From positions 62,001 through 126,000 of the forward strand of contig JACPNR010000013.1 in assembly GCA_016185395.1 (NCBI GenBank): DNA of 64,000 nucleotides, given 5' to 3'. Origin of the DNA: Candidatus Korobacter versatilis (lineage in GTDB: Bacteria; Acidobacteriota; Terriglobia; Terriglobales; Acidobacteriaceae). The translations under genes were made by a program, and so were the position numbers. Positions 42,349 through 52,296 of this stretch are shown here, one piece after another. The notes beneath the pieces were generated by a model. The model did no database searches. It saw only the letters and a list, made by a program, of their open reading frames with translations, and was not told the origin of the DNA. The stretch's first letter is position 1. The number at the start of each line of letters is the position of its first letter.

Positions 42349-43838
42349 CGAAAAACGCCACCTCCCGACTGGGCTTTCTCGACCGCTACCTCACGGCGTG
42401 GACCTTCGCCGCCATGGCCGCCGGCGTGGCCCTGGGATCGCTCGTCCCCGGCGTGGTCCCCTTCCTCAACCGCTTCAACGTCGGCACAACGTCGGTCCCC
42501 ATCGCCATCGGCCTGATCGTGATGATGTATCCGCCCTTCACCAAGGTGCGCTACGAAGGCCTGCCCGCCGTCTTCCGCAACCGGCGTGTGCTCGGCCTCT
42601 CGCTGGTGCAGAACTGGGTCATCGGTCCGGTCCTCATGTTCGTGCTGGCGGTGGTCTTCCTGCGCGACTACCCGGAATACATGGCCGGGCTCACCATGAT
42701 CGGCCTGGCGCGCTGCATCGCCATGGTCATCGTGTGGAACGAGCTGGCGAAAGGCGACACGGAATACGCCGCCGGCCTGGTCGCCTTCAATTCCATCTTC
42801 CAGGTGCTCTTCTATTCCGCTTATGCCTGGTTCTTCATCACCGTGCTGCCGGCGCGGCTGGGACTGCAAGGCGCGGTCGTCCACGTCTCCATCGCGGAGA
42901 TCGCGCAGAGCGTCCTCATCTATCTCGGGCTCCCGTTCTTCGCCGGCTACGCCACGCGCACCCTGCTGGTGCGCGCGAAAGGGCGCGCCTGGTACGACGC
43001 CAACTTCATCCCGCGGGTGGGCCCGCTCACGCTCGTCGCCCTGCTCTTCACCATCGTCGTCATGTTCTCGCTCAAGGGCGCGTACATCATCCGCTTGCCG
43101 CTCGACGTGCTGCGCATCGCGCTGCCGCTGCTCATCTACTTCGTCGTGATGTTCCTCGTGTCGTTCTACATGGGGAAGAAGCTGGGCGCGGACTACTCGA
43201 AGACGGTCACGTTGGCGTTCACCGCCGCCAGCAACAACTTCGAGCTCGCCATCGCGGTGGCGGTGGCTGTCTTCGGCATCGGCTCGGGCGCCGCCTTCGC
43301 CGCCGTCATCGGCCCCCTCGTCGAAGTCCCGGTGATGATCGCGCTCGTCAACGTGGCGCTCTTCTTCCAGCGCCGCTACTTCCAGGCGCCGCGCACCTTC
43401 CTCTTCGCCTGCACCCACAACGCCGGACGCTCGCAGATGGCGGCGGCCCTGTTCAACCGTTACGCCGACCCGCAGTGTTGCCGCGGCGTCTCCGCCGGCA
43501 CCGCGCCGGCCGCGCGCGTCCATCCCGAAGTCGCCGAGGTCATGAAGGAAGTCGGCGTAGACCTGAGCAGCGTGCGTCCGCAACAGCTCGACCAACCCCT
43601 GGCCGCCTCCGCCACTGTGCTGGTCACCATGGGCTGCGGCGAGAACTGCCCCTACGTCCCGGGACTCAAAGTCGTGGACTGGCAGCTCCCCGACCCCAAA
43701 GGCCAGCCCATCACCATGGTCCGCGGCCTGCGCGATGATATCGGCAACCGCGTGAAAGACCTGCTGCGCGCCGAATGTGGGGCGTCAGGAGTCCCGCAAT
43801 GTACCGATCCCGACACGCGGGCTGGAGCGCGTTGCTGA
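42345..43838 (+). CDS. acr3-arsC: ACR3 arsenite transporter fused to ArsC-type arsenate reductase
   Basis: A 497-residue fusion. Residues 1-345 are an ACR3 arsenite efflux permease of ten membrane helices, with the family cysteine C124 ([19 protein letters not shown]) and E300 ([13 protein letters not shown]). Residues 350-475 are a low-molecular-weight phosphatase-type arsenate reductase: P-loop CTHNAGR (C356-R362) and a second cysteine pair C431/C435 in [12 protein letters not shown]. Arsenate would be reduced and exported by one chain. Comparable ArsB/ACR3-ArsC fusions are known in Actinobacteria, such as M. tuberculosis Rv2643. No arsR is visible nearby. Confidence 0.93.
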   Translation: MTKNATSRLGFLDRYLTAWTFAAMAAGVALGSLVPGVVPFLNRFNVGTTSVPIAIGLIVMMYPPFTKVRYEGLPAVFRNRRVLGLSLVQNWVIGPVLMFVLAVVFLRDYPEYMAGLTMIGLARCIAMVIVWNELAKGDTEYAAGLVAFNSIFQVLFYSAYAWFFITVLPARLGLQGAVVHVSIAEIAQSVLIYLGLPFFAGYATRTLLVRAKGRAWYDANFIPRVGPLTLVALLFTIVVMFSLKGAYIIRLPLDVLRIALPLLIYFVVMFLVSFYMGKKLGADYSKTVTLAFTAASNNFELAIAVAVAVFGIGSGAAFAAVIGPLVEVPVMIALVNVALFFQRRYFQAPRTFLFACTHNAGRSQMAAALFNRYADPQCCRGVSAGTAPAARVHPEVAEVMKEVGVDLSSVRPQQLDQPLAASATVLVTMGCGENCPYVPGLKVVDWQLPDPKGQPITMVRGLRDDIGNRVKDLLRAECGASGVPQCTDPDTRAGARC

Positions 43839-43863
43839 TTGTAGTAAGTGAATGGAGTAGATT

Positions 43864-44796
43864 TTGCTAGCATTCATCAACCAAATGGCAGAACGCACAG
43901 GCGCGGCGCGCAGCTTTGATTTTTCGCAGTCCTATCTCGTTTTTAAGGATGATGCCTTCGAGTGGCTGCGAACTGCTCCTCGCAACTCAATTCACGCTGT
44001 CGTCACTGACCCACCCTACGGCCTGAGCGAGTACAGCGACGAAGAACTGCAAAAACTGGAGAAGGGCCGCGGCGGGATTTGGCGCATCCCTCCCACTCTT
44101 GACGGCTGCACACGTAGTCCGCTTCCCAGGTTCACGGTGATGTCTCGCACCGACCACCAGAAATTGCGGGAATTCTTCACCCGCCTCGCGACGCTGCTCC
44201 TGCCGGTACTGGTGCCAGGGGGACACGTGTTCATTGCGACGAATCCTCTGGTGTCCCACTTAGTGTGCGGACCATTTGCGACCGTGGGGTTCGAGAAACG
44301 TGGCGAGATCGTGCGGATCGTGCATACGCTTCGCGGCGGTGATCGCCCTAAGAACGCGCACAAAGAATTCCCTTTGGTCTCCGTCATGCCACGGTCTTGT
44401 TGGGAACCGTGGGTCTTGTTGCGCAAACCATGTGAAGGTCGCGTTCAAGACAATCTTCGCAAGTGGAAGACCGGTGGTCTCCGGAGGATTTCGGACGCCC
44501 GTCCATTCCGCGATTTGATTGAATCGTCACCCGCGCGAGGAAAAGAAAGAAAGGTGGCACCCCACCCCTCACTAAAACCGCAGGCGTTTCTGCGTCAGAT
44601 TGTGCGGGCTGCACTGCCGCTAGGAGAGGGAGTGATCTTAGATCCGTTCATGGGCTCTGGATCGACGATTGCTGCCTGCGTCGCTTGCGAAGTCGATAGC
44701 ATTGGGATTGAAAGCAACAGTAAGTATTTCCTGATGGCCAACAAGGCGATCCCGCACCTCTCGCGTCTTGTGACGCCCAAGCACCCCGATGCCTAA
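43864..44796 (+). CDS. Beta-class DNA (N4-cytosine/N6-adenine) methyltransferase
   Basis: A 310-residue enzyme with catalytic motif DPPYG (residues 49-53) ahead of the AdoMet motif DPFMGSGST (260-268) and a preceding HPSLKP. This order defines the beta class. The target-recognition region is the middle 150 residues. The TTG at 43864 has GGAG six bases upstream; an ATG at 43885 is the alternative. It overlaps the next gene by eight bases. Base composition falls visibly below that of the flanking genes, a sign of transfer. The recognition sequence cannot be told. Confidence 0.9.
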   Translation: MLAFINQMAERTGAARSFDFSQSYLVFKDDAFEWLRTAPRNSIHAVVTDPPYGLSEYSDEELQKLEKGRGGIWRIPPTLDGCTRSPLPRFTVMSRTDHQKLREFFTRLATLLLPVLVPGGHVFIATNPLVSHLVCGPFATVGFEKRGEIVRIVHTLRGGDRPKNAHKEFPLVSVMPRSCWEPWVLLRKPCEGRVQDNLRKWKTGGLRRISDARPFRDLIESSPARGKERKVAPHPSLKPQAFLRQIVRAALPLGEGVILDPFMGSGSTIAACVACEVDSIGIESNSKYFLMANKAIPHLSRLVTPKHPDA

Positions 44797-45409
44797 GCGC
44801 GATCGATCTAAATGGCTTGTCGCCAACACTCCTCTCCCTCCCGGGTTCGGCGGGGCAGGCTCAATCGCTCGGGCGGTTGATTATCTTGAACGGGAACTAG
44901 CCGACTTGGTCGAAATCTATTTCGATCAAGCAAACGTTTTTAGCGCCTTGGTCGGTATCTTTGGGGCAAAGGCGCTACATTCGGTGACCAACTGGGAACG
45001 AAACAAGAACGTGGATACGGCGCAGCAACGGTTTCCTGACTTGTGCCGGCGTGGATGCAAGTGGCCTCCGAAGCCGAACGAATGCCTCGAAAGCAAGGGC
45101 AGTAAGAGGCCATGGGCCATTCAATCCCATTACGATCATCCTGGGTGGTACATCGTTTGGCGCTATCTTGTCGACCCTACAGAGGCGATCGAGCGCAAGC
45201 GACCTGTCATCATCTGGCGCGTGGATGTTGTCTTCTTAGCCAAGTCTGATTGGAAATATGAAGCGAGCACAGCTAGCGCCGCTGGCGGCGGCAGGACCCA
45301 TACCTTTGGTGTGAAGAACGCTGCCAAAACACTCAAGGGTCACGCGGTCTATCAGCGTACGGACGTCGTGATCAGAGACGGCAAAGCAGTCGTCGCGAAC
45401 GGACACTGA
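44789..45409 (+). CDS. Putative type II restriction endonuclease, PD-(D/E)xK-like
   Basis: A 206-residue protein I do not recognise by family. It overlaps the methyltransferase by eight bases. P83-D84 (QQRFPDLCRRG) and E101-S102-K103 (NECLESKGSKR) are 16 residues apart, matching the PD...ExK layout of type II endonucleases, with PWAIQSHYDHPGWYIVWRY following. Size is typical for such enzymes. The coupling to a beta-class methyltransferase and the shared low GC support a restriction role. Nuclease identity is inference from motif and context. Confidence 0.65.
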   Translation: MPKRDRSKWLVANTPLPPGFGGAGSIARAVDYLERELADLVEIYFDQANVFSALVGIFGAKALHSVTNWERNKNVDTAQQRFPDLCRRGCKWPPKPNECLESKGSKRPWAIQSHYDHPGWYIVWRYLVDPTEAIERKRPVIIWRVDVVFLAKSDWKYEASTASAAGGGRTHTFGVKNAAKTLKGHAVYQRTDVVIRDGKAVVANGH

Positions 45410-45443
45410 TCCTGCGACTCTAGCCGGAACCAAGTCCCTTCGG

Positions 45444-45454
45444 TACAATGAAAC
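45444..45454 (+). promoter_or_regulatory. Candidate leaderless -10 box before guaB
   Basis: TACAAT, then five bases, then the ATG at 45455. No Shine-Dalgarno is present. Confidence 0.4.
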
Positions 45455-46969
45455 ATGATTCACTTCCCTGTCCCTGAAGCCCTCACCTTTGATGACGTCC
45501 TGCTGCTGCCGGCGCGTTCGGACGTAGTCCCGGCGCAGGTCAACACGCAGACGCGGCTCTCGCGCAACATCACGCTCAATATCCCCATCATCTCGGCGGC
45601 CATGGACACGGTGACTGAGTCGCGCCTGGCCATCGCCATCGCGCAGCAGGGCGGATTGGGCATCGTCCATCGCAACCTCACCATCGAGCAGCAGGCCGGT
45701 GAAGTGGACAAGGTGAAGCGCTCGGAGAGCGGCATGATCGTGGACCCGATCACGATGTCGCCCGACGACAAGGTCTCGGAAGCGCTCGAGGTCATGCGGC
45801 GCTACCGCATCTCCGGCGTCCCCATCACCAAGGCGAAGAAGCTGGTCGGCATCCTCACCAACCGCGACCTGCGCTTCGTCAGCCGTACGGACGTTCCCAT
45901 CTCCAAGGTGATGACCAAGGAGAACCTGATCACCGTCCCCGTGGGCACCACGCTCGACGACGCGGAAGAGATCCTGCACAAGCATCGCGTGGAAAAGCTG
46001 CTCGTGGTCGACGACAAGTTCCAGCTCAAGGGACTGATCACCGTAAAAGACATCCAGAAGAAGATGAAGTACCCCAACGCGGCAAAGGATTCCCACGGAC
46101 GCCTGCGCTGCGGCGCGGCCATCGGCGCCACTGGCGACTTCCTCGAGCGCGCGCAGGAGCTGGCGAAAGCCAAAGTCGACGCGCTCGCCATCGATTCCGC
46201 CCACGGACACTCCACCCGCGTGATCGAGGCCATCAAGGCGATCAAGGCCAAGCTGCCGGAGATCGACCTGCTCGCCGGCAACGTGGGCACGTTCGACGGC
46301 GCCTGTGAGCTGGTCAAGGCCGGCGCGGACGCCATCAAGGTCGGCATCGGTCCCGGGTCCATCTGCACCACGCGCATCGTGACCGGCGCGGGCGTGCCGC
46401 AGATCACCGCCATCGCCGAGGCCGCGCGCGCCACCAAGGACGCCAACGTCCCGGTGATCGCCGACGGCGGCATCAAGTACTCGGGTGACGTGACCAAGGC
46501 GCTGGCCGCGGGCGCGAGCGTCGTGATGATCGGCTCGCTCTTCGCCGGGACGGACGAGAGCCCGGGCGAGACCATCCTGTATCAGGGCCGCCAGTTCAAG
46601 TCCTATCGCGGCATGGGATCGCTCTCGGCGATGGCTTCCGGCTCGAGCGAGCGCTACTCGCAGAACCTCGACGGCGAAGCTTCCGCCGCGCTCACCGGGG
46701 ACGAAGACGGCGAGCTGCGCACCAACCGCTTGCAGAAGTTTGTCCCCGAAGGCATTGAGGGCCGCGTTCCCTACCGCGGGCCGCTGGCTTCGATGATCTA
46801 CCAGCTCGTCGGCGGATTGCGCTCCGGCATGGGCTACTGCGGCACCCAGACCATCGCCGAACTGCGGGAGAAAGCGCGGTTCATCCGCATCTCGGGCGCG
46901 GGGCTGCGCGAGAGCCACGTGCACGACGTAGTCATCACGCGCGAAGCGCCGAACTATCGGGTGGAGTAA
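45455..46969 (+). CDS. guaB: Inosine-5'-monophosphate dehydrogenase
   Basis: A 504-residue enzyme that oxidises IMP to XMP with NAD, the committed step to GMP. Family landmarks: [17 protein letters not shown] at the start, two CBS domains ([38 protein letters not shown]), the catalytic loop [17 protein letters not shown] with the active cysteine, and the flap region [20 protein letters not shown]. Length is standard. It stands as a single gene after the restriction-modification pair. Confidence 0.98.
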   Translation: MIHFPVPEALTFDDVLLLPARSDVVPAQVNTQTRLSRNITLNIPIISAAMDTVTESRLAIAIAQQGGLGIVHRNLTIEQQAGEVDKVKRSESGMIVDPITMSPDDKVSEALEVMRRYRISGVPITKAKKLVGILTNRDLRFVSRTDVPISKVMTKENLITVPVGTTLDDAEEILHKHRVEKLLVVDDKFQLKGLITVKDIQKKMKYPNAAKDSHGRLRCGAAIGATGDFLERAQELAKAKVDALAIDSAHGHSTRVIEAIKAIKAKLPEIDLLAGNVGTFDGACELVKAGADAIKVGIGPGSICTTRIVTGAGVPQITAIAEAARATKDANVPVIADGGIKYSGDVTKALAAGASVVMIGSLFAGTDESPGETILYQGRQFKSYRGMGSLSAMASGSSERYSQNLDGEASAALTGDEDGELRTNRLQKFVPEGIEGRVPYRGPLASMIYQLVGGLRSGMGYCGTQTIAELREKARFIRISGAGLRESHVHDVVITREAPNYRVE

Positions 46970-46979
46970 GCAGAACGCG

Positions 46980-47010
46980 GTGTCATCCTGAGCGAAGCGA
47001 AGGACCTCAA
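46980..47010. repeat. Dispersed TGTCATCCTGAG repeat
   Basis: GTGTCATCCTGAGCGAAGCG, then AAGGACCTCAAG. The simplest copy of the family in the window, without a central palindrome. Confidence 0.8.
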
Positions 47011-47059
47011 GACCAAGGACTCCGCAGGGGCGGCCCTGCGGAGCGCGTTCCGCCCGGGC

Positions 47060-47524
47060 GTGGCCCTTCGCACCTGGGTCCCGGCCATCGCGTGGACGCT
47101 CGCGACCATCGCCGCTTCCGGCGACTTGTTCTCGGCGCGGCACACCGGCGGGTTCGTCATCTGGTTCTTTCGGACATTTTTTCCGAGCGCGCCGTATGAA
47201 TGGTATGACGCTGTCCACACGTTCCTGCGCAAGCTCGGCCATTTCACCAACTACGCCATCCTGAGCTGGCTCTGGTTCCGCGCCGCGCGCTATTGGGAAT
47301 TACGTGAGCGCTCGCACTTGTGGCAGCTGCGTTGGGCGCTCTGGGGACTCGCGTTCGCGGTTGCGACCGCGCTCGCGGATGAAGGCCTGCAACATCTGGT
47401 GCCTTCGCGCACGGGAAGTTGGCGCGACGTGATGCTCGACGCCAGCGGCGCGCTATTCGCGCAACTGCTCGTCTTTAGGATCCTGGTTGCACGTCAGCGG
47501 TCAGCTCGCTCGCAGCCCTCGTAG
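47060..47524 (+). CDS. VanZ family membrane protein
   Basis: A 154-residue protein with four hydrophobic segments in the VanZ order. KLGHFTNYAILSWLWFR is the conserved histidine helix, and ALADEGLQHLVPSRTGSWRDVMLDASGALF is the family signature (DE..Q..vp.R.gs..Dv..d..G). VanZ proteins give low-level teicoplanin resistance in some species; the general role is unknown. The likely start is a GTG at 47060. The last 50 bases overlap the converging MFS gene. Confidence 0.88.
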   Translation: MALRTWVPAIAWTLATIAASGDLFSARHTGGFVIWFFRTFFPSAPYEWYDAVHTFLRKLGHFTNYAILSWLWFRAARYWELRERSHLWQLRWALWGLAFAVATALADEGLQHLVPSRTGSWRDVMLDASGALFAQLLVFRILVARQRSARSQPS

Positions 47525-48680
47525 CTGGTTTCGCCGTAAAGAGCAGCATGAGTGCAGCCACGACCGCGAGCGCAGCCGAGAGCAGGAACGGCACGCGCGC
47601 GCCGAACTGCTGCCACAGTTCTCCGGTGATCAGGCTCGCCGCGAGCGTGGTGATGGAAGTGACGAAGTAGAAGAAGCCGAGCGCGCGGCCGCGCTTGGGT
47701 TCCGGCGCGTAGTCCACGACCAGCGCGCGCAATACGGGATTCGTGAGCGAGTAGAAGAGTCCGTAAGAGGCCATCGCGCCCCAGATGGCGGCGCGCGAAG
47801 GCGCTGCCGCGAACACCGCATAGACCGCGGCGAAGACAGCATAGCCAGAGGCAGCGACGAAGTGTCGCGGGACTTTGTCGCTCAGGCGTCCTGCAGGCCA
47901 CGAAGTCAGCGTGTAAGTGACATTGAAGACCAAGCCGAGCAAGGGCGCGTAGTGGACGGCGATGCCGGCGTCCGCCGCGCGCAGCACCAGGAACATGTCG
48001 CTCGAGTTGCCGAGCGAGAAGAGCGCGACCGCGAGCAGCACGTAGTGGAAGCGCCACGGCAATCCGGGACGCAGCGTGAACGGAACGGCCTTGCTCTTGC
48101 CCTCACGCTCGGCAGGTTCGCGGACGAACAGCCAGACGACAAGGATGGCGAGCGCGCCCGGAACCGCAGCGGCCCAGAACACGGCGCGTATGCCATATTG
48201 AAGACGCGTGAGGATGAAGAGCGCGAGCAGCGGTCCAGCGACGGCGCCCGCGGAATCCATGGCCTGGAGCAGGCCGAAGGCGGAGCCGCGATTGGCGGCG
48301 TCCACGGATTCCGCGACCATCACGTCGCGCGGCGCGCCGCGAATGCCCTTCGCGGTGCGGTCGGCGAAGCGGATGATGAGCACCTGCCACCACGAGGTCG
48401 CGATGGCAAGGATGGGTTTGACGACGTTGGCGAGCGCGTAACCGAAGACGACGATGGGCTTGCGGCGCGAGACGCGGTCGGTGACGTATCCGGTAAAGAG
48501 CTTGGCGGCAGCCGCCACGCTCTCCGCGATGCCTTCGATGACGCCGAGGTGCGCGGGACCAGCGCCGATGGAAGCGAGGAAGGCAGGCAGGGTCCAGTAG
48601 GCCATCTCGCTGGCGGTGTCGTTGAGGAACGAGGTCGCGCCGAAGAGGTAGACGTTGCGGCGCTCGCGCGGCGAAGGCAT
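47475..48680 (-). CDS. MFS transporter
   Basis: A 401-residue membrane protein with about 12 hydrophobic segments. The opening RNVYLFGATSFLNDTASEMAYWTLPAFLASIG and loop TGYVTDRVSRRKPIVVFGYAL fit an MFS subfamily common in soil bacteria with no firm substrate. RFADRTAKGIRGAPRDVMVAES is a typical TM4 loop. The ATG at 48680 is preferred over a TTG nine codons upstream. It ends 50 bases inside the converging VanZ gene. Confidence 0.88.
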   Translation of the reverse strand: MPSPRERRNVYLFGATSFLNDTASEMAYWTLPAFLASIGAGPAHLGVIEGIAESVAAAAKLFTGYVTDRVSRRKPIVVFGYALANVVKPILAIATSWWQVLIIRFADRTAKGIRGAPRDVMVAESVDAANRGSAFGLLQAMDSAGAVAGPLLALFILTRLQYGIRAVFWAAAVPGALAILVVWLFVREPAEREGKSKAVPFTLRPGLPWRFHYVLLAVALFSLGNSSDMFLVLRAADAGIAVHYAPLLGLVFNVTYTLTSWPAGRLSDKVPRHFVAASGYAVFAAVYAVFAAAPSRAAIWGAMASYGLFYSLTNPVLRALVVDYAPEPKRGRALGFFYFVTSITTLAASLITGELWQQFGARVPFLLSAALAVVAALMLLFTAKPATRAASELTADVQPGS

Positions 48681-48705
48681 TCGGTTTTTGAGTCTATCAG
48701 CGAGC

Positions 48706-48736
48706 AAAGGAAAAGCGCGGGCGAGGACGCCCGCGC
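48706..48736 (-). terminator. Terminator at the end of the alpha operon
   Basis: A perfect 9-base stem GCGCGGGCG, AGGA loop, CGCCCGCGC (48715-48736). On the minus strand it is followed by TTTTCCTTTG. It lies 23 bases after the rplQ stop. Confidence 0.85.
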
Positions 48737-48737
48737 T

Positions 48738-48762
48738 ACAGCCGGCGAGACGCCGGCGCTAC
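48738..48762. repeat. GTAGCGCCGGCG repeat, partial copy
   Basis: TACAGCCGGCGAGACGCCGG, then CGCTAC; the same palindrome as in comF and at 15638. It touches the rplQ stop. Confidence 0.75.
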
Positions 48763-49238
48763 TTCTTCTCTTCGCCGGCGTCAGCCAAGGGCTGCTCGCC
48801 CGCTTCTTCCATCTGCTTGCGCGTCTCTTCGATGCGCTTGGCGCGGCGTTCCGCGGTCTTTTCCTTCTTGGCTTCGAGCGTCTTCTCGGCGCCAAGCAGC
48901 TCGACGAGAGCGGTCTCGGTGCCATCGCCCTTCTTCCATCCGTTACGGATGATGCGGAGGTAACCGCCTTCGCGGTCGCCAAAGCGCGGCGCGATGTCGA
49001 AGAGTTTGTCGACCGCGGCGCGCGTCATGAGGAAGGCGGCGGCCTGGCGGCGGGCAGCGAGGTCGCCACGCTTGCCGAGCGTGATCATCTTCTCGACGTG
49101 CGGGCGCATGAACTTCGCGCGCACGGCGGAAGTCTCGATGCGCTCCTCGAGGATGAGCGAGGTGACGAGGTTACGCAGGAGGGCCTGACGGTGCGAGGTG
49201 TTGCGTCCGAGTTTCCAGGTTGCGATCTTGTGGCGCAT
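48759..49238 (-). CDS. rplQ: 50S ribosomal protein L17
   Basis: A 159-residue protein: [34 protein letters not shown] is the invariant N-terminus of L17. The core ends near residue 125. A Lys/Glu-rich tail of about 35 residues follows ([26 protein letters not shown]), longer than usual. It is the last gene of the alpha operon, after rpoA. Confidence 0.97.
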   Translation of the reverse strand: MRHKIATWKLGRNTSHRQALLRNLVTSLILEERIETSAVRAKFMRPHVEKMITLGKRGDLAARRQAAAFLMTRAAVDKLFDIAPRFGDREGGYLRIIRNGWKKGDGTETALVELLGAEKTLEAKKEKTAERRAKRIEETRKQMEEAGEQPLADAGEEKK

Positions 49239-49243
49239 AAAGG

Positions 49244-49278
49244 GTCAGTTCTCAGTTCTCAGTAGTCGGTTCTTAGTC
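49244..49278. repeat. Heptad array, CTCAGTT type, between rpoA and rplQ
   Basis: GTCAGTT, CTCAGTT, CTCAGTA, GTCGGTT, CTTAGTC. It begins six bases upstream of the rplQ start. Confidence 0.88.
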
Positions 49279-49315
49279 GCGGCGCGCGCTACTGGCGCGC
49301 GCCGCGCGATCTCAA

Positions 49316-50323
49316 CTAGCCTTCGATACGGGCTGCGGCCGACTGGTTGGGGACGGCGTTGCCCTGTTCGTCGATGCGCATGCCGAGCGAGAGGCCCATC
49401 GAGGACAGGATCTCCTTGATCTCGTTGAGCGACTTGCGTCCGAAGTTCTTGGTCTTGAGCATCTCGGCTTCGGACTTCTGCACCAGCTCTCCGATGGTCT
49501 GGATATTGGCGTTCTTCAGGCAGTTGTAGCTGCGCACGGAGAGCTCGAGTTCCTCGACGGAACGGTTGAGGTTCTCGTTGCGGATCTCGGGCTTCGAGTC
49601 GCTGGCGGCCTCGGCTTCGAGCTCTTCCTCGAAGTTGATGAAGATGGCCATGTGGTCCTTGATGAGCTTGGCGGCTAGGCCGAGCGCATCGGTGGGCGTG
49701 ACGGAGCCGTTGGTCCAGATCTCGAGCGTGAGCTTGTCGTAATCGGTGATCTGACCGAGACGTGCCGCTTCGACGGTGTAGTTGCACTTGCGCACCGGCG
49801 AGTGGACGGAATCGATCGGGATGAAGCCGAGTCCGAGGTCCTCATCGAAGTTCTTGTCGGCCGCGACGTATCCGCGACCGCGCTTGAGGCGCATCTCCAT
49901 GTCGAGCTTGCCGCCCTCGGAGATGGTCGCGATGTAGACGTCCTTATCGAGGATCTCGACGTCGCCATCGGCCTCGATCATGCCGCTGGTGACCACGCCG
50001 GGCTGATCGGACTTGAGGTAGATCGCCTTCGGGCCTTCGCCGTTGAGCTTGAACGGGACCTGCTTCAGGTTCAGGATGATGTCAGTCGCATCCTCGACCA
50101 CGCCGGGGATGGACTGGAACTCGTGCAGCACGCCCTCGATCTTGACGGCGGTGACGGCCGCGCCTTCGATGGAGCTGAGCAGCACGCGACGCAGCGCGTT
50201 GCCGACGGTGGTGCCAAAGCCGCGCTCGAAGGGCTGTGCCCAGAAGCGGCCGTAGCGGTCGGTGAGCGTCTCCGTGTCGGTGGCGAGACGCTTCGGTTTT
50301 TGAAAACCTTTCCAAAGTATCAT
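49316..50323 (-). CDS. rpoA: DNA-directed RNA polymerase subunit alpha
   Basis: A 335-residue subunit that nucleates RNA polymerase assembly. The N-terminal dimerisation domain includes [34 protein letters not shown]. The C-terminal DNA- and activator-binding domain includes [47 protein letters not shown]. Length is standard. It lies between rpsD and rplQ. Confidence 0.98.
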   Translation of the reverse strand: MILWKGFQKPKRLATDTETLTDRYGRFWAQPFERGFGTTVGNALRRVLLSSIEGAAVTAVKIEGVLHEFQSIPGVVEDATDIILNLKQVPFKLNGEGPKAIYLKSDQPGVVTSGMIEADGDVEILDKDVYIATISEGGKLDMEMRLKRGRGYVAADKNFDEDLGLGFIPIDSVHSPVRKCNYTVEAARLGQITDYDKLTLEIWTNGSVTPTDALGLAAKLIKDHMAIFINFEEELEAEAASDSKPEIRNENLNRSVEELELSVRSYNCLKNANIQTIGELVQKSEAEMLKTKNFGRKSLNEIKEILSSMGLSLGMRIDEQGNAVPNQSAAARIEG

Positions 50324-50499
50324 TTGTGTTTCTCTCCTTCGCCCATTCGGCTCGTTGCGGCATCCTCACGCGGCCCGCGCAAGGTCGAACTCCGCAACGG
50401 CCCATCTGGTGCGAAACGGGCCGTGAAGCTCCCAGGGCTCGCGCCGTGGGCTACAAATCTTTTCGTCCGCATTCGCGGACGAAGTGGAAGAACTCTTGC

Positions 50500-51129
50500 T
50501 TACTTCGAGTACAACTCGACGATGAGCTGCTCATTCACCGGCATAGCGATCTCCTCGCGGCGTGGCAGCGAGAGGACCTTGGCGGTGTAGTTGTCGCGGT
50601 CGGCGGACATCCACGTGGGCACCGCCTGGTGCGACGCGACTTCCTTGGCCTGTTCGACGATGACGAGCTTGCGGCTGCGCTCGCGGACGGCAACGGTGTC
50701 ACCGGCCGAGACCTGGTAGGAAGGGATGTTGACCTTCTTGCCGTTGACCTCGATGTGTCCGTGGCGGACGAGCTGGCGCGCCTGGCGACGAGCGACGGCA
50801 AAGCCAAGACGGTAGACGACGTTGTCGAGACGGCGTTCGAGCTGCTGCAGCAGCATCTCGCCGGTCACGCCCTTGGTGCGGGCGGCCTTCTCGAAGTAGT
50901 TGCGGAACTGCTTCTCGAGCGTGAAGTACATGCGCTTGGTCTTCTGCTTCTCGCGCAGCTGCAAGCCGTAGCCGACGATCTTGGCCTTACGGTCCTTGCC
51001 ATGTTGGCCGGGAGCGAAGTTGCGCTTCTCGATGGGGCACTTCTCGGTGAAGCACTTCTGCCCCTTGAGGAACAACTTCATGCCCTCACGGCGGCAGAGA
51101 CGACAGACTGCATCTTTGTAACGAGCCAT
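50500..51129 (-). CDS. rpsD: 30S ribosomal protein S4
   Basis: A 209-residue primary 16S rRNA-binding protein. The N-terminal zinc-binding form is present ([25 protein letters not shown] gives four cysteines). An S4 RNA-binding domain ([41 protein letters not shown]) follows. A 176-base gap to rpoA holds a CGTCCGCATTCGCGGACG hairpin. Confidence 0.98.
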   Translation of the reverse strand: MARYKDAVCRLCRREGMKLFLKGQKCFTEKCPIEKRNFAPGQHGKDRKAKIVGYGLQLREKQKTKRMYFTLEKQFRNYFEKAARTKGVTGEMLLQQLERRLDNVVYRLGFAVARRQARQLVRHGHIEVNGKKVNIPSYQVSAGDTVAVRERSRKLVIVEQAKEVASHQAVPTWMSADRDNYTAKVLSLPRREEIAMPVNEQLIVELYSK

Positions 51130-51200
51130 TCTTCTCCTCTATTCCTTACTTCGGGGCCGATCGGTTTACGCGCTGGCGGCGCTTCCTCCCGATCCGTTTA

Positions 51201-51220
51201 TCAGTACCGAGTACCGAGTT
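51201..51220. repeat. Heptad repeat, GTACCGA type, between rpsK and rpsD
   Basis: TCA, GTACCGA, GTACCGA, GTT; just under three units. It is the reverse complement of the ACTCGGT family. Confidence 0.75.
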
Positions 51221-51253
51221 GTGGTGCGCTCCATTCGGCGCGCACCAGACTAC

Positions 51254-51709
51254 TTACACTCTGCGGCGCTTCGGCGGACGGCACCCGTTGTGCGGAATGG
51301 GGGTGACGTCGCGGATGGAGCGCACATCGATGCCGGCGGCGGCGAGGGCGCGGATGGCCGATTCGCGGCCGGAGCCGGGACCGGAGACGCGCACCTCGAC
51401 GGAGCGAAGGCCGTGCTCGCGCGCCATGTTGGCGGCGTTCATCGCGGCCTGCTGCGCGGCGAACGGAGTCCCCTTGCGGGAGCCGCGGAAGCCGAGCGAG
51501 CCGGAGGACTTCCAGGAGATCGTTTGACCCTGCTGGTCGGTGATGGTGACGATGGTGTTGTTGAACGACGCCTGGATGTACACGATCCCGTGCGGAACGT
51601 GCTTCTTCTCGCGCTTCTTGAACTGTTTCTTCTTGCCCTTTTTCTCGGGCGCTCCGGTCGCGGGTGCGGCGCCGGGAGTGATCGTCTTATCGACTGGTTG
51701 CTTTGCCAT
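51254..51709 (-). CDS. rpsK: 30S ribosomal protein S11
   Basis: A 151-residue protein. The S11 core [49 protein letters not shown] to [11 protein letters not shown] is complete. It is preceded by an unusual N-terminal extension of about 36 residues rich in Ala, Pro and Lys ([19 protein letters not shown]). It lies between rpsM and rpsD in the alpha operon. Confidence 0.98.
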   Translation of the reverse strand: MAKQPVDKTITPGAAPATGAPEKKGKKKQFKKREKKHVPHGIVYIQASFNNTIVTITDQQGQTISWKSSGSLGFRGSRKGTPFAAQQAAMNAANMAREHGLRSVEVRVSGPGSGRESAIRALAAAGIDVRSIRDVTPIPHNGCRPPKRRRV

Positions 51710-51713
51710 GTTT

Positions 51714-51748
51714 GAGTTCTCAGTTCTCGGTTCTCAGTTCTCAGTTCG
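51714..51748. repeat. Heptad array, CAGTTCT type, between rpsM and rpsK
   Basis: GAGTTCT, CAGTTCT, CGGTTCT, CAGTTCT, CAGTTCG; five units, ending five bases upstream of the rpsK start. Confidence 0.9.
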
Positions 51749-51780
51749 CGCGGGCGGTCACCCGCGTCCACCGAGTTTGG

Positions 51781-52167
51781 TTAGGTCTTGGAGGCGACTT
51801 TCTTCTTGTTCGCGACCGTGCCTTTGCGCGGGCCCTTACGGGTGCGGGCATTGGTGTGGGTACGCTGTCCGCGGACGGGCAGGTTGCGGCGATGGCGCCC
51901 ACCGCGGTACGAGCCGATCTCGATGAGGCGCTTGATGTGGAGCTGGACGTCCTTGCGGAGGTCGCCTTCCACGCCGCCTTCACTCTCGATGACCTGGCGG
52001 ATGTGGTTGACTTCCTCTTCGTTGAGGTCCTGCACCTTCTTGGTGGGCTCGACCTTGGCGGCGGCGACAATGCGACGCGCGCGCGAGTGTCCGATGCCGT
52101 AGATGTACGTGAGCGCGATGTCCACGTGCTTGTTACGCGGGAGATCGACGCCTGCAATGCGTGCCAT
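51781..52167 (-). CDS. rpsM: 30S ribosomal protein S13
   Basis: A 128-residue protein of the 30S head: [33 protein letters not shown] opens it and [36 protein letters not shown] closes it, both standard. It is preceded by rpmJ with a three-base gap. Confidence 0.98.
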   Translation of the reverse strand: MARIAGVDLPRNKHVDIALTYIYGIGHSRARRIVAAAKVEPTKKVQDLNEEEVNHIRQVIESEGGVEGDLRKDVQLHIKRLIEIGSYRGGRHRRNLPVRGQRTHTNARTRKGPRKGTVANKKKVASKT

Positions 52168-52170
52168 AAG

Positions 52171-52284
52171 TTAACCCTGCCTCTGTTTGTGTTTCTGGTT
52201 CTCGCAGATCACGCGCACCACACCCTTGCGGTGGATGACCTTGCACTTGTCGCAGATCTTTTTTACCGACGCACGAACCTTCAT
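52171..52284 (-). CDS. rpmJ: 50S ribosomal protein L36
   Basis: A 37-residue protein: [20 protein letters not shown], then [17 protein letters not shown]. The zinc ligands C11, C14, C27 and H32 of the C+ form are present. It lies between infA and rpsM with gaps of 12 and 3 bases, the standard place. Confidence 0.98.
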   Translation of the reverse strand: MKVRASVKKICDKCKVIHRKGVVRVICENQKHKQRQG

Positions 52285-52296
52285 AAATCCCCTGTT

